Below, piece by piece: positions 33,828-41,687 of a DNA stretch of 41,687 nt (its first letter is position 1; every line of letters begins with the position of its first letter). Source of the stretch: DATAEG01 sp036258135. Lineage in GTDB: Bacteria > Actinomycetota > Actinomycetes > Mycobacteriales > Jatrophihabitantaceae. Made by a program: the position numbers and the translations under genes. Where the stretch lies: positions 1 to 41,687 of the forward strand of contig DATAEG010000140.1 in NCBI GenBank assembly GCA_036258135.1, written 5' to 3'. A model generated the notes under the pieces. The model made no database searches. It was given only the letters and a program-made list of their open reading frames with translations, and was not told the origin of the DNA.

Positions 33828-34661
33828 TCAGCGCCGTCCGGTGGTGGCGCGGGCGAACCAGCGTCCGTGCGAGCGTTCCACCGCCACGGGCAGGCCGAAG
33901 GTGGTCGAGAGGTTGTCGTCGGTCATGACGGCGCCGAGCAGTCCCGACGCCACCACCTTGCCCGCCCGCAGCAGCATGGCGTGGGTAGCCCCGACGGGGA
34001 TCTCCTCGACGTGATGCGTGACCAGGATCGTGGCCGGCGCGTCTGGATCGCGGGCCAGCCGGGTCAATCGGCGCAGCAGGTCCTCGCGGCCGCCGAGGTC
34101 CATCCCGGCCGCGGGCTCGTCCAGCAGAAGCAGCTCGGGGTCGGTCATCAACGCCCGCGCGATCTGCACCCGCTTGCGTTCGCCTTCGCTCAAGGTGCCG
34201 AACGTCCGGTCGGCGAGCTCGCCGACGCCCATCAGGCGCAACAGCCGGTTAGCCCGGCGCGAGTCGACGCGGCCGTAGGTCTCCCGCCACCGACCGATGA
34301 CCGAGTAGCCCGCGCTGATGACGATGTCGAGCACGGACTCGTGCAGCGGAATGCACCCGGCCAGGGCCGCGCTGCTCAGCCCGATCCGCGGCCGCAGCTC
34401 GAACACGTCGACCCCGCCGAGACGCTCGCCGAGAACGTAGGCCGTGCCCGAGCTGGGGTGCATCGCCGCCGCCGCGATCTGGAGCAGCGTCGTCTTGCCC
34501 GCGCCGTTCGGCCCGAGCACGATCCAGCGCTCGTCCAGCTCGACGGTCCAGTCGATCGAGTCGAGCAGCACCTTGGTGCCCCGACGCACACTGACCGTTT
34601 CGAATTGGAGCACGGCATCGAGGTTCACCGCGGTGACGCCGTCGGGCACGTTTTCATCCAA
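33828..34661 (-). CDS. ABC-type ATP-binding protein (single NBD, no permease nearby)
   Basis: A 277-residue nucleotide-binding domain: Walker A GPNGAGKTT, signature LSEGERKR, Walker B LLLLDEPAAG and the switch His in THHVEE. No membrane gene is adjacent, so its transporter or other role is unknown; soluble YlmA/ModF-like ATPases look alike. The start is uncertain: TTG 34661 is the longest choice, and GTG codons in TAVNLDAVLQFE are possible. It is divergent from glgX, with enoyl-CoA hydratase downstream. Confidence 0.85.
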   Translation of the reverse strand: MDENVPDGVTAVNLDAVLQFETVSVRRGTKVLLDSIDWTVELDERWIVLGPNGAGKTTLLQIAAAAMHPSSGTAYVLGERLGGVDVFELRPRIGLSSAALAGCIPLHESVLDIVISAGYSVIGRWRETYGRVDSRRANRLLRLMGVGELADRTFGTLSEGERKRVQIARALMTDPELLLLDEPAAGMDLGGREDLLRRLTRLARDPDAPATILVTHHVEEIPVGATHAMLLRAGKVVASGLLGAVMTDDNLSTTFGLPVAVERSHGRWFARATTGRR

Positions 34662-34709
34662 CCCGATCGCCGCCGGGTCTCTCGGGAGGCCACGCGGCGG
34701 CCTAGCAGC

Positions 34710-34715
34710 TACAGT
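34710..34715 (+). promoter_or_regulatory. -10-like hexamer TACAGT before glgX
   Basis: TACAGT ends eight bases before the GTG at 34724 and two bases before an in-frame GTG at 34718. No ribosome site is seen, so a leaderless transcript starting at 34724 is likely. Confidence 0.38.
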
Positions 34716-34723
34716 CCGTGCCA

Positions 34724-36859
34724 GTGAGCGCCGAGCCGAGCCGTCACAGCATGGGCACTGACGCCGTCATCGCCGCGTGGCCCGGCCGGCCCTTTCCGCT
34801 GGGTGCGAGCTACGACGGCGGGGGCACGAACGTCGCGGTGTGGTCCTCGACGGCGGACTCCGTGGCCGTCGCGCTCTTCGACGCGGACGGCGCCGAAACC
34901 CTGGTCCCACTGACCGAACGCACCTACGGGATCTGGCACGGCTACCTACCTGGCGTCGGCCCGGGCCAGCGGTACGGCTTCCGCCTGGACGGACCGTTCG
35001 ACCCGGGCCAGGGCCTGTTGCACCAGCCACGGAAGCTGCTGCTCGACCCGTACGCCCGTGCCGTCGAAGGCGACTTCGTGGACCACCCCGACGCCTATCT
35101 CAGCGGCACCGAGGACTCCGCCGGCTATGTCCCGCGGAGCGTGATCACCGACGACGACTTCGACTGGGCCGGCGACGTCGCCCCGCGCACGGACTGGGCC
35201 GACACGGTGATCTACGAGCTTCATGTGAAGGGCTTCACCCAACGGATGCCCAGCGTCCCGGAGGCGCTGCGCGGAACCTACGCCGGCCTCGGACACCCCG
35301 CGGCGGTGGACTACCTGGCCGGTCTCGGCGTCACCGCGGTCGAGCTCATGCCCGTCCACTTCTTTGTCACCGAGGCCGCCGTCCAGTGGCGCGGGATGCG
35401 CAACTACTGGGGGTATAACTCGGTGGGGTACTTCGCAACGCACCCCGGCTACGCGGCCGCGACCGACCCGGCGGCGGCGATTAGCGAGTTCAAGTCGATG
35501 GTGCGGGCCCTGCACGGCGCCGGGATCGAGGTGATCCTGGACGTGGTCTACAACCACACCGGCGAGGGCAACGAGCACGGTCCCGTGCTCTCGTTCAAGG
35601 GCATCGACAACCGCGGGTACTACCGGCTCGACCCGATTCACCCCGCCCAATATCTCGACTTCACCGGCTGCGGGAACACCGTCGACGTCCGGCAGCCGTT
35701 CGCCTTGCAGCTGGTCATGGACTCCCTGCGGTACTGGGTGCAGGAGATGCACGTGGACGGCTTCCGGTTCGACCTGGCCGCGGCGCTGGCCCGTGCCCAC
35801 TTCGCCGTGGACCGGCTGTCCGCGTTCCTTCAAGCTGTGCACCAGGACCCGGTGGTGAGCTCGGTGAAGTTGATCGCCGAGCCGTGGGACGTGGGCGCCG
35901 GCGGCTACCAGCTCGGCGAGTTCCCGCCGCCCTGGACGGAGTGGAACGGCCGCTTCCGCGACACGCTGCGTGAGTTCTGGGTGGGCGGTGCCGGCGGCGT
36001 GCGTGACCTGGCCTACCGGCTGTCCGGGTCGTCCGACCTCTACGGCGATGACGGCCGGCTGCCCTACGCGTCGATCAACTTCGTCACCGCCCACGATGGG
36101 TTCACCCTGCGCGACCTGCTCTCGTACTCGCACAAGCACAATGAACCGAACGGCGAGGACAACCAGGACGGATTCGGTGACAACCGCTCCGCCAACTACG
36201 GCGTCGAGGGTGCCACCGACGACGAGGTCATCCTCGCCGTCCGGCTGCGGCAGGCCCGTAACCTGCTCACCACGGTCCTGCTCTCGGCCGGGGTTCCGAT
36301 GGTCTGCGCCGGCGACGAGCGGTGGCGGACCCAGCACGGCAACAACAACGCCTACGTCCAGGACAACGAGACCTCGTGGCTCGACTGGAAGGAGACCGAC
36401 CAGTCCGCCGACCTGACCGAGCTGACCCGCACGTTGATCGCCCTGCGCCGACGCTCACCGGTGCTTCGGCAGCCCGCGTTCTTCGCCGGCCACGAGGTGG
36501 CGGGCGGCGACGGCTGTAAGGACCTCGCCTGGTTCGACGCCTCGGGCGCCGAAATGGACGGCGGGCACTGGTTCCATCCGTCGGTCCAGACAATCGGCAT
36601 GTATCTCGACGGCCGCGGGCTGCGCCACCGCGACCCGCAGAACCAGATGATCATCGATGACTCGTACCTGCTGGTGCTCCACGCCGCGGACCATCCGGCC
36701 ATGGTCACGCTGCCGGCGGCACCGTGGGCGGGTGCGTACCAGCCGGTGATCGACACGGCGAACCCCGGTGGCCGCGCCGACGAAACCGCTCGCCTGGCGG
36801 CCGGCGAGCGTCACCAGATCGACGCGCAGACCACCTGGCTGCTGCGCGTGGTCCGGTGA
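34724..36859 (+). CDS. glgX: Glycogen debranching enzyme GlgX
   Basis: Hydrolyses alpha-1,6 branches of limit dextrins in glycogen breakdown. The 711-residue protein has an N-terminal CBM48 domain (PFPLGASYDGGGTNVAVWS) and a GH13 barrel. Catalytic residues are the Asp nucleophile in DGFRFDLAAAL, the Glu in LIAEPWD and the Asp in VTAHDGFT; VYNHTGEGNE is region I. The GlgX segments MRNYWGYNSVGYFA and NEPNGEDNQDG are clear. GTG 34724 is chosen from the -10 spacing; GTG 34718 or ATG 34751 are alternatives. Other glg genes are not in the window. Confidence 0.93.
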   Translation: MSAEPSRHSMGTDAVIAAWPGRPFPLGASYDGGGTNVAVWSSTADSVAVALFDADGAETLVPLTERTYGIWHGYLPGVGPGQRYGFRLDGPFDPGQGLLHQPRKLLLDPYARAVEGDFVDHPDAYLSGTEDSAGYVPRSVITDDDFDWAGDVAPRTDWADTVIYELHVKGFTQRMPSVPEALRGTYAGLGHPAAVDYLAGLGVTAVELMPVHFFVTEAAVQWRGMRNYWGYNSVGYFATHPGYAAATDPAAAISEFKSMVRALHGAGIEVILDVVYNHTGEGNEHGPVLSFKGIDNRGYYRLDPIHPAQYLDFTGCGNTVDVRQPFALQLVMDSLRYWVQEMHVDGFRFDLAAALARAHFAVDRLSAFLQAVHQDPVVSSVKLIAEPWDVGAGGYQLGEFPPPWTEWNGRFRDTLREFWVGGAGGVRDLAYRLSGSSDLYGDDGRLPYASINFVTAHDGFTLRDLLSYSHKHNEPNGEDNQDGFGDNRSANYGVEGATDDEVILAVRLRQARNLLTTVLLSAGVPMVCAGDERWRTQHGNNNAYVQDNETSWLDWKETDQSADLTELTRTLIALRRRSPVLRQPAFFAGHEVAGGDGCKDLAWFDASGAEMDGGHWFHPSVQTIGMYLDGRGLRHRDPQNQMIIDDSYLLVLHAADHPAMVTLPAAPWAGAYQPVIDTANPGGRADETARLAAGERHQIDAQTTWLLRVVR

Positions 36860-37307
36860 TGGCGGCTTCGCCTGGTCAGCTACCGCGAACGCCGCGACGC
36901 CAGGCTGGCCGTGGTCAGCTGCATGGACGCCCGGGTGAACGTCGAGACCGTGCTCGGATTGGCGCCCGGCGACGCGCACGTCATCCGCAAACGCCGGCGG
37001 AATCGTCACCGACGACGTGATCCGGTCCCTGGCCATCAGTCAGCGCGCACTCGGGACGGTGTCGATCATGCTCGTCCAGCATTCCGACTGCGCCATGACG
37101 CGAATCTCCGACGAGGAGTTCACCGCCGCCCTGGTCGCCGACATCGGACAGGATCCGCCATGGACCGTTGGCGCCTTCGGCGATGTCGACGCCAGCGTGC
37201 GCGAGGGCGTGCGGCGCCTGTCGACGAGCCCTTTCCTGTCCAACGTGGACGACGTCCGCGGCTTCGTCTACGACCTCCTCACCGGAGCGCTCCGCGAGAT
37301 CGCGTGA
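36860..37307 (+). pseudogene. Frameshifted, 5'-truncated beta-carbonic anhydrase
   Basis: The first frame gives ARLAVVSCMDARVNVET and continues to GDAHVIRK; the second continues TDDVIRSLAISQRALG, VQHSDCAM and DVRGFVYDLLTG. Removing one A from AAA at 36989-36991 restores HVIRNAGGIVTDD, as in the family. Zinc ligands (Cys of SCMD, His and Cys of QHSDC) are all kept. Coding homology starts almost at the glgX stop (36857-36859), so some 20-30 N-terminal residues and the start codon are absent. The frameshift could be a sequencing error; the missing start makes a true pseudogene more likely. Confidence 0.8.
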
Positions 37308-37324
37308 TCGCGGCGTGTCCTGGA

Positions 37325-37909
37325 TCAGCGGTAGAGCCGGTGCTTGGCGATGTACTGGACCACACCGTCGGGGACCAGGTACCAGACCGGCTGGCCCTGT
37401 GATACCCGGGCCCGGCAGTCGCTGGAGGAGATGGCCATGGCCGGCACGTCGACCAGCGTCACGCTGTCGGCGGGCAGGTGCGTGCCCGACAGTTCGTAGC
37501 CAGGCCGGGTGACGCCGACGAAGTGGGCCATGCCGAGCAGCTCGGTGGCGTTCTTCCAGGAGAGGATGGCGGCGAGCGCGTCCGCGCCGGTGATGAAGAA
37601 CAGCTCGGCGTCGGGAGTCTGGGCAGCGATGTCGCGCACCGTATCGATCGTGTAGGTCGGGCCGCCGCGGTCGATGTCCACCCGGCTCACCCAGAAGTCC
37701 GGGTTGGACGCGGTCGCGATCACTGCCATGAGGTAGCGGTGCTCGGCGGGGCTCACTCGGCGCTCGGCCTTCTGCCACGGCTCGCCGGTGGGCACGAAGA
37801 TGACTTCGTCCAAGTCGAACCGGGCACGGACCTCGCTGGCGGCGACCAGATGGCCATGGTGAATGGGGTCGAACGTGCCGCCCATGATGCCCACCCGCCG
37901 CGCCGTCAC
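37325..37909 (-). CDS. nadD: Nicotinate-nucleotide adenylyltransferase NadD
   Basis: Joins nicotinate mononucleotide and ATP in NAD synthesis. The 194-residue nucleotidyltransferase has the GGTFDPIHHGHL motif, FVPTGEPWQK, the ITGADALAAI strand and the ISSSDCRARV motif near the C-terminus. GTG 37909 (VTARRVGIMGG) is chosen because a TACGAT hexamer lies seven bases upstream, suggesting a leaderless mRNA; an open frame upstream lacks homology. Many actinomycetes have proA between proB and nadD; here a DUF1707 gene is in that place. Confidence 0.92.
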   Translation of the reverse strand: MTARRVGIMGGTFDPIHHGHLVAASEVRARFDLDEVIFVPTGEPWQKAERRVSPAEHRYLMAVIATASNPDFWVSRVDIDRGGPTYTIDTVRDIAAQTPDAELFFITGADALAAILSWKNATELLGMAHFVGVTRPGYELSGTHLPADSVTLVDVPAMAISSSDCRARVSQGQPVWYLVPDGVVQYIAKHRLYR

Positions 37910-37916
37910 GCCGAAG

Positions 37917-37922
37917 ATCGTA
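37917..37922 (-). promoter_or_regulatory. -10-like hexamer TACGAT before nadD
   Basis: On the minus strand TACGAT is followed by seven bases and then the GTG at 37909, with no ribosome site, which fits a leaderless transcript. A -35 box is not evident. Confidence 0.38.
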
Positions 37923-38169
37923 CGAGGAGGTGGGGCTGGCCCGACCGTCGATCCGCCTGGTGCCACCGTCGCGGCTCGGGGACGGATTCGACAAGGTAGG
38001 CTGCTCGACCTGCCGCAGTCGGAGGGCGACCACCGTCGGGTACTCGCCGTGCTGCGCTACCTCGAGTCCTGAGTCCTCACGTGATCGGCCGGTGACAATC
38101 GGCACGGGCGACGCGGCCGACCGCGAGTTACTGTGGGATTCCGGCTCACATCCTGGAGGTGGCGGCGCG

Positions 38170-38610
38170 ATGGCCCCTAAACCGAGTGTTCGCATCGGAA
38201 ACGCCGAACGGGATCGTGCCGCAGACCTATTGGGCGAGCACTTCCGAGCCGGTCGCCTCGACGTCCACGAGTACGACGAGCGGATAACCGCCGCCTACGC
38301 CGCCAAAACCGACGAGGACCTGGCACCGCTGTTCGCGGATCTGCCCGGCGCCGGTTCGAGGAGCCCGCAACCGAAACGCCCCTACGTCGAACCCACCCGC
38401 CGCTATGCGCCAGTTCCGGTGCTCGTCCTGCGTGGCGTGGCGCTCGCGATACTCGGGCTGATCGTGGTTGGCCTGGTGATCCTCTCGACGCCGTTCGTCC
38501 TCATCGGCCTGCTCATCTGGTTGAAGGTGTCCGGCCGCATGTGGGGCGGACGCTATTGGGGCGGGCCGGGCGGTCGTACCGGCTACTACCGGTCCCGCGG
38601 CTGGGCGTAA
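38170..38610 (+). CDS. DUF1707 domain membrane protein
   Basis: 146 residues. The N-terminal DUF1707 helix bundle (VRIGNAERDRAADLLGEHFR through LDVHEYDERI) is followed by a Pro-rich linker and a long hydrophobic stretch of one or two TM segments (VALAILGLIVVGLVILS and FVLIGLLIWLKV), ending in a Gly/Tyr/Arg-rich tail. Function is unknown. The ATG at 38170 has TGGAGGTGG upstream. It is convergent with proB, eight bases apart, and divergent from nadD. Confidence 0.85.
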   Translation: MAPKPSVRIGNAERDRAADLLGEHFRAGRLDVHEYDERITAAYAAKTDEDLAPLFADLPGAGSRSPQPKRPYVEPTRRYAPVPVLVLRGVALAILGLIVVGLVILSTPFVLIGLLIWLKVSGRMWGGRYWGGPGGRTGYYRSRGWA

Positions 38611-38618
38611 ATCGTCGC

Positions 38619-39716
38619 CTAAAGCAGGACCAGGTCGTCGCGATGGACGACCTGGCGGCGGAACTCTTCGGGTAGCTCAGCGGTCCGCCGCCCCAGCAGG
38701 CCGGGCAGATCGACGGCGTCGTAGCCGACCAGACCGCGCGCCACCACCGTCCCATCCGGGCTGGCCAGCTCCACCGGGTCGCCGGCGTCGAAATCACCGC
38801 TGAACGCGACGATCCCGGCCGGCAACAGGGACGCCCGCCGTTGCACCACCGCGGCCACGGCGCCCTGGTCGAGTACCAAGCGGCCGCGCGGGGTGGCCGC
38901 GTGCTGGAGCCAGAACAGCCGGGACCGGGTCCCCGCTCCGGTCGCCTCGAAAGCGGTCCCGCCCACGCCTTGTAGCGCCTCGGCCACCGACTCCGCGGCG
39001 GCCAGGATCACCGGGATGCCGGCCCCAGTGGCGATGCCGGCCGCTTCGACCTTCGTGGCCATGCCGCCGCTGCCAACACCCATGCCGTTGGCCCGCCTGA
39101 CCCGGATGGCGGCGAGCTGGGCGGCATCGGCGACGGTGTCCACCAGGTCCGCGTCAGGCCGGGCCGGCTGGTCGGAGTAGAGCCCGGCCACGTCGGACAG
39201 CAGCACCAGCGCGTCGGCGTGGACGAGATGCGCCACAAGAGCCGCCAGCCGGTCGTTGTCGCCGAACCGGATCTCGTGAGTGGCCACTGTGTCGTTCTCG
39301 TTCACGATCGGCACCACGCCGAGGGCGAGTAGCCGATCCATGGTGCGTTGGGCGTTGCGGTAGTGGCCGCGGCGGTGCAGGTCGTCCGCGGTCAGCAGCA
39401 CCTGGCCGACGATGAAGCCGAAGCGGGCGAACGAAGCGGCGTACTGCTCGGCCAGTTGCACCTGCCCGACGGCGGCGGCCGCCTGCTGGGTGGCGAGATC
39501 CCGCGGCCGGGCGCGGCGTCCCAGCGGCCCGATGCCGGCCGCGATCGCCCCCGAGGACACCAGCACCACCTGGCCGCCGCCGGCGACGCGGTCGGCCAAC
39601 GCGGCGACGAGAGCGTCGATGCGGGCGGCGTCGATCCGCCCGTCGGTGGTCAACGACGACGAGCCCACCTTCACCACGGTGCGGGCCGCCGCCGCTACCG
39701 CGCTTCGTGCGCTCAC
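38619..39716 (-). CDS. proB: Glutamate 5-kinase
   Basis: First step of proline synthesis: phosphorylates glutamate. The 365-residue protein has the amino-acid kinase domain (VVKVGSSSLTT, LVSSGAIAAGIGPLG, VNENDTVATHEIRFGDND, and GSGGMATKVEAA) and a C-terminal PUA domain from about residue 280. Its GTG start overlaps the obgE stop (GTGA at 39713-39716), so it is coupled to obgE. proA, the next enzyme, is not in the window. Confidence 0.95.
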   Translation of the reverse strand: MSARSAVAAAARTVVKVGSSSLTTDGRIDAARIDALVAALADRVAGGGQVVLVSSGAIAAGIGPLGRRARPRDLATQQAAAAVGQVQLAEQYAASFARFGFIVGQVLLTADDLHRRGHYRNAQRTMDRLLALGVVPIVNENDTVATHEIRFGDNDRLAALVAHLVHADALVLLSDVAGLYSDQPARPDADLVDTVADAAQLAAIRVRRANGMGVGSGGMATKVEAAGIATGAGIPVILAAAESVAEALQGVGGTAFEATGAGTRSRLFWLQHAATPRGRLVLDQGAVAAVVQRRASLLPAGIVAFSGDFDAGDPVELASPDGTVVARGLVGYDAVDLPGLLGRRTAELPEEFRRQVVHRDDLVLL

Positions 39717-41155
39717 GGGGAGTCCGCTTCGTCAGATCCGGACGCCCTTCGGGTCTTCTTGGCCGCGAGACGGTCGGCCGCGCCGGGCCGGTGCGATCGG
39801 TCCAGCCGCTCGTCCGCGCCGCGCCGGCCGGGCACGAACTCGTCGACCATGTCTCCGGGCGTCGGCTCGAAGTCGAAGGTCACGTCGCCGATCCGGACGG
39901 GTGCTCCGGCGGTCGCGCCATGCTTGACCAGCGCCTCCTCGACGCCGAGCCGAGCCAGCCGATCGGCCAGGTAGCCGACCGCCTCGTCGTTGTCGAACGC
40001 CGTCTGGCGCACCCAGCGCTCCGGCTTCGCGCCGCGCACCAGGAACCCGCCCGGTTCGAGCGGATCCGCGGTCACCGTGAACCCGGCCTCGTCGACGGCG
40101 GCCGGACGCAGCACGATCCGAGTCGGCTCGGCGGCCGGCATGCGGGCCCGGTAATCACTCACCTCGGCGGCCAGCGCGAAGTTCAGCTCGCGCAACCCCT
40201 CGTGCGTGGCCGCCGAAACTTCTTGCACGTGGAGGCCACGCTGTTCCAGCTCGGGCCGGACCAGCGTGGCGAGTTCGCGCGCCTCCGGGACGTCGATCTT
40301 GTTCAGCGCCACCAGGCGCGGCCGGTTCAGCAGGTCGCCCAACGTCCCGGCATACTGGGCCAACTCGTGCTCAACGGCGTCGAGGTCGGTCAGCGGGTCG
40401 CGGCCGGGCTCCATCGTGGCGCAGTCCAGCACGTGCAGCAGTACCGCGCACCGTTCAATATGACGCAGGAAGTCCAGGCCAAGGCCTCGGCCTTCGGCGG
40501 CGCCCGGGATCAGGCCGGGCACGTCGGCGATGGTGTAGGTGGTGTCTCCAGCGCTCACGACGCCCAGGTTGGGCACAAGCGTGGTGAACGGATAGTCGGC
40601 GATCTTCGGGCGGGCTGCCGACATGGCGGCGACGAGCGACGACTTGCCCGCGGACGGGAAGCCGACCAGCCCGACATCGGCGACGCTCTTGAGTTCCAGT
40701 ACGAACGTGCCCGCCTCACCGGGCTCGCCGAGCAGTGCGAAGCCGGGCGCCTTGCGTCGGGTCGAGGCCAGGGCGGCGTTGCCTAGCCCGCCCCGACCGC
40801 CGGCGGCGACGACGTAATTCGTGCCGATGCCGGTCAGGTCGGCGACGACGCCGCTGTCATCGAAGACTACGGTTCCGTCGGGCACCCGCAGCACCACGTC
40901 GGTGCCGTCGGCGCCGCTGCGGTTGCTTCCGGTGCCCGGCCGGCCGTGACCCGCGCGCTGGTGCGGATGGTGGTGGAAGTCGAGCAGCGTGTGGACGTTG
41001 GCATCGACGCGAAGAATGACGTTGCCACCGCGGCCGCCGTTGCCGCCGTCGGGTCCACCCAGCGGCTTGAATTTCTCGCGGTGGATCGAGGCGCAGCCGT
41101 TGCCACCGTTACCGCCCGCGACGTGGATCACCACGCGGTCGACGAACGATGCCAT
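39713..41155 (-). CDS. obgE: GTPase Obg
   Basis: Ribosome-associated GTPase linked to large-subunit assembly and stress control. The 480-residue protein has the glycine-rich Obg fold (GGNGGNGCASIHREKF), the G domain (G1 GFPSAGKSS, G3 ADVPGL, G4 LNKID) and an OCT domain at the C-terminus (GFLVRGAKPERWVRQTAF). A charged tail of about 50 residues follows, as in many actinobacteria. The ATG at 41155 has TGAGGTAGG upstream. It belongs to the rplU-rpmA-obgE-proB run, but a strong hairpin lies before it. Confidence 0.95.
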   Translation of the reverse strand: MASFVDRVVIHVAGGNGGNGCASIHREKFKPLGGPDGGNGGRGGNVILRVDANVHTLLDFHHHPHQRAGHGRPGTGSNRSGADGTDVVLRVPDGTVVFDDSGVVADLTGIGTNYVVAAGGRGGLGNAALASTRRKAPGFALLGEPGEAGTFVLELKSVADVGLVGFPSAGKSSLVAAMSAARPKIADYPFTTLVPNLGVVSAGDTTYTIADVPGLIPGAAEGRGLGLDFLRHIERCAVLLHVLDCATMEPGRDPLTDLDAVEHELAQYAGTLGDLLNRPRLVALNKIDVPEARELATLVRPELEQRGLHVQEVSAATHEGLRELNFALAAEVSDYRARMPAAEPTRIVLRPAAVDEAGFTVTADPLEPGGFLVRGAKPERWVRQTAFDNDEAVGYLADRLARLGVEEALVKHGATAGAPVRIGDVTFDFEPTPGDMVDEFVPGRRGADERLDRSHRPGAADRLAAKKTRRASGSDEADSP

Positions 41156-41174
41156 GACGTCCTACCTCAAATGG

Positions 41175-41211
41175 CAGCGGCGGGCACCGGACTACCCGGG
41201 GCCCGCCGCTG
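41175..41211. terminator. Stem-loop between rpmA and obgE
   Basis: CAGCGGCGGGC (41175-41185) and GCCCGCCGCTG (41201-41211) are a perfect 11-base inverted repeat, with CCGG and CCGG pairing in the loop. No T run follows on the minus strand. It may partly terminate or protect the ribosomal protein mRNA before obgE. Confidence 0.6.
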
Positions 41212-41232
41212 TCGACGTGTATGTCCGCAGAC

Positions 41233-41496
41233 TCAGCCTCTGTCCGAGCTGGCCACGACGGAGACCGTCTTGCGGCCGCGCCGGGTACCGAATTCGACCG
41301 CGCCCGCGCTCAGCGCGAAGAGTGTGTCGTCGCTGCCCCGCCCAACATTGAGGCCGGGATGGAACTTCGTGCCGCGCTGCCGGACCAGGATCTCGCCCGC
41401 GTTGACGGTCTGGCCGCCGAAGCGCTTGACGCCGAGCCGCTGGGCGTTGGAGTCGCGGCCGTTGCGGGAGCTGGACGCGCCTTTCTTGTGTGCCAT
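41233..41496 (-). CDS. rpmA: 50S ribosomal protein L27
   Basis: 87 residues, full length. It begins MAHKKGASSSRNGRDS, with the L27 signature GGQTVNAGEILVRQRGTKF and HPGLNVGRGSDDTLFAL. It binds 23S rRNA near the peptidyl transferase centre. The ATG is two bases after the rplU stop, so the ribosome site overlaps the end of rplU. Confidence 0.97.
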   Translation of the reverse strand: MAHKKGASSSRNGRDSNAQRLGVKRFGGQTVNAGEILVRQRGTKFHPGLNVGRGSDDTLFALSAGAVEFGTRRGRKTVSVVASSDRG

Positions 41497-41498
41497 CT

Positions 41499-41687
41499 CT
41501 ACTCGTCTCCGCTCTGCTCGGCGGACTTCTTGCGGCCCTTAGCCCCCACCGCGGTGATCTTGACTTCGGTGAGGCGCTGCCGGTGACCCTGCCGCTGGTG
41601 GTAGCGCGTCTTCTTCTTGAACTTGTGGATGCGGATCTTCGGGCCCTTGGTGTGGGCTACGACCTCGCCGGTGACGTTGACCTTAGC
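41499..41687 (-). CDS. rplU: 50S ribosomal protein L21, C-terminal part (gene runs off the right edge)
   Basis: The last 62 residues are visible, beginning AKVNVTGEVV and containing GPKIRIHKFKKKTRYHQRQG followed by HRQRLTEVKITAV, the rRNA-binding end of L21. The N-terminus lies beyond base 41687. It ends with a short Ser/Glu-rich tail and TAG at 41499-41501. Confidence 0.95.
   Translation of the reverse strand, partial: AKVNVTGEVVAHTKGPKIRIHKFKKKTRYHQRQGHRQRLTEVKITAVGAKGRKKSAEQSGDE

Noticed and set aside
32940..34727. 595-codon frame antisense to enoyl-CoA hydratase and the ABC ATPase
   Set aside because: The opposite strand carries two complete enzymes with catalytic motifs.
37930..38169. 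N-terminal extension of the DUF1707 gene
   Set aside because: ATG 38170 has a strong ribosome site and begins at the conserved domain; the upstream frame has no homology.
1..41687. CRISPR arrays, tRNA or rRNA genes, intact insertion sequences
   Set aside because: No regular spaced repeats, cloverleaf sequences, rRNA cores or transposase genes were seen by reading both strands.

Overview
The window is high-GC DNA with very short intergenic gaps, ATGA/GTGA start-stop overlaps and many GTG starts, which fits an actinomycete chromosome. Supporting markers are a mycoredoxin (mycothiol biology), an F420-type (Ddn-like) reductase, the mycobacterial-style UvrD2/mycoredoxin/NudC cluster, an AdnAB helicase-nuclease and a HelR-type RNA polymerase recycling ATPase. 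The genus cannot be fixed from this sequence. No rRNA, tRNA, CRISPR array, prophage or intact insertion sequence was seen. No stretch over 300 bases is without a gene or gene remnant.

Left part (1-14.4 kb): the 5' part of uvrD2; divergent mrx1 behind a SigR/SigH-like promoter; a minus-strand run of a lipoprotein, a catalytic/non-catalytic M16 peptidase pair and nudC; an M20 dipeptidase; a VOC protein; the adnA-adnB pair; and a DUF5302 protein. Redox homeostasis and double-strand-break processing are the themes.

Middle (14.4-26.5 kb): an orphan AAA ATPase abuts the decayed remnant of a parallel beta-helix protein. Then come the coupled cysteine desulfurase-mnmA pair for tRNA 2-thiolation (a palindromic repeat lies inside the desulfurase 3' end), a 14-TM efflux pump, glpK-glpD for glycerol use, etfB-etfA for electron transfer, a metallophosphoesterase and a 50-codon gene.

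Right part (26.5-41.7 kb): a Ddn-like reductase, an orphan ATP-grasp protein, helR with an upstream rifamycin-associated-element-like palindrome, a PPOX-fold flavoprotein, a small membrane protein overlapping a Cds1-like cysteine desulfhydrase/synthase, enoyl-CoA hydratase with an ABC ATPase, glgX, a frameshifted beta-carbonic anhydrase, nadD, a DUF1707 protein, and the conserved rplU-rpmA-obgE-proB run.

Most of the window is core chromosome. The most noteworthy signals are regulatory or structural: the helR palindrome (likely rifamycin-inducible RNA polymerase protection), the SigR-type promoter of mrx1, three different small palindromic or tandem repeats, two pseudogenes, and several start codons placed directly after a -10-like hexamer (probable leaderless mRNAs). 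I did not find a convincing new multi-gene system.
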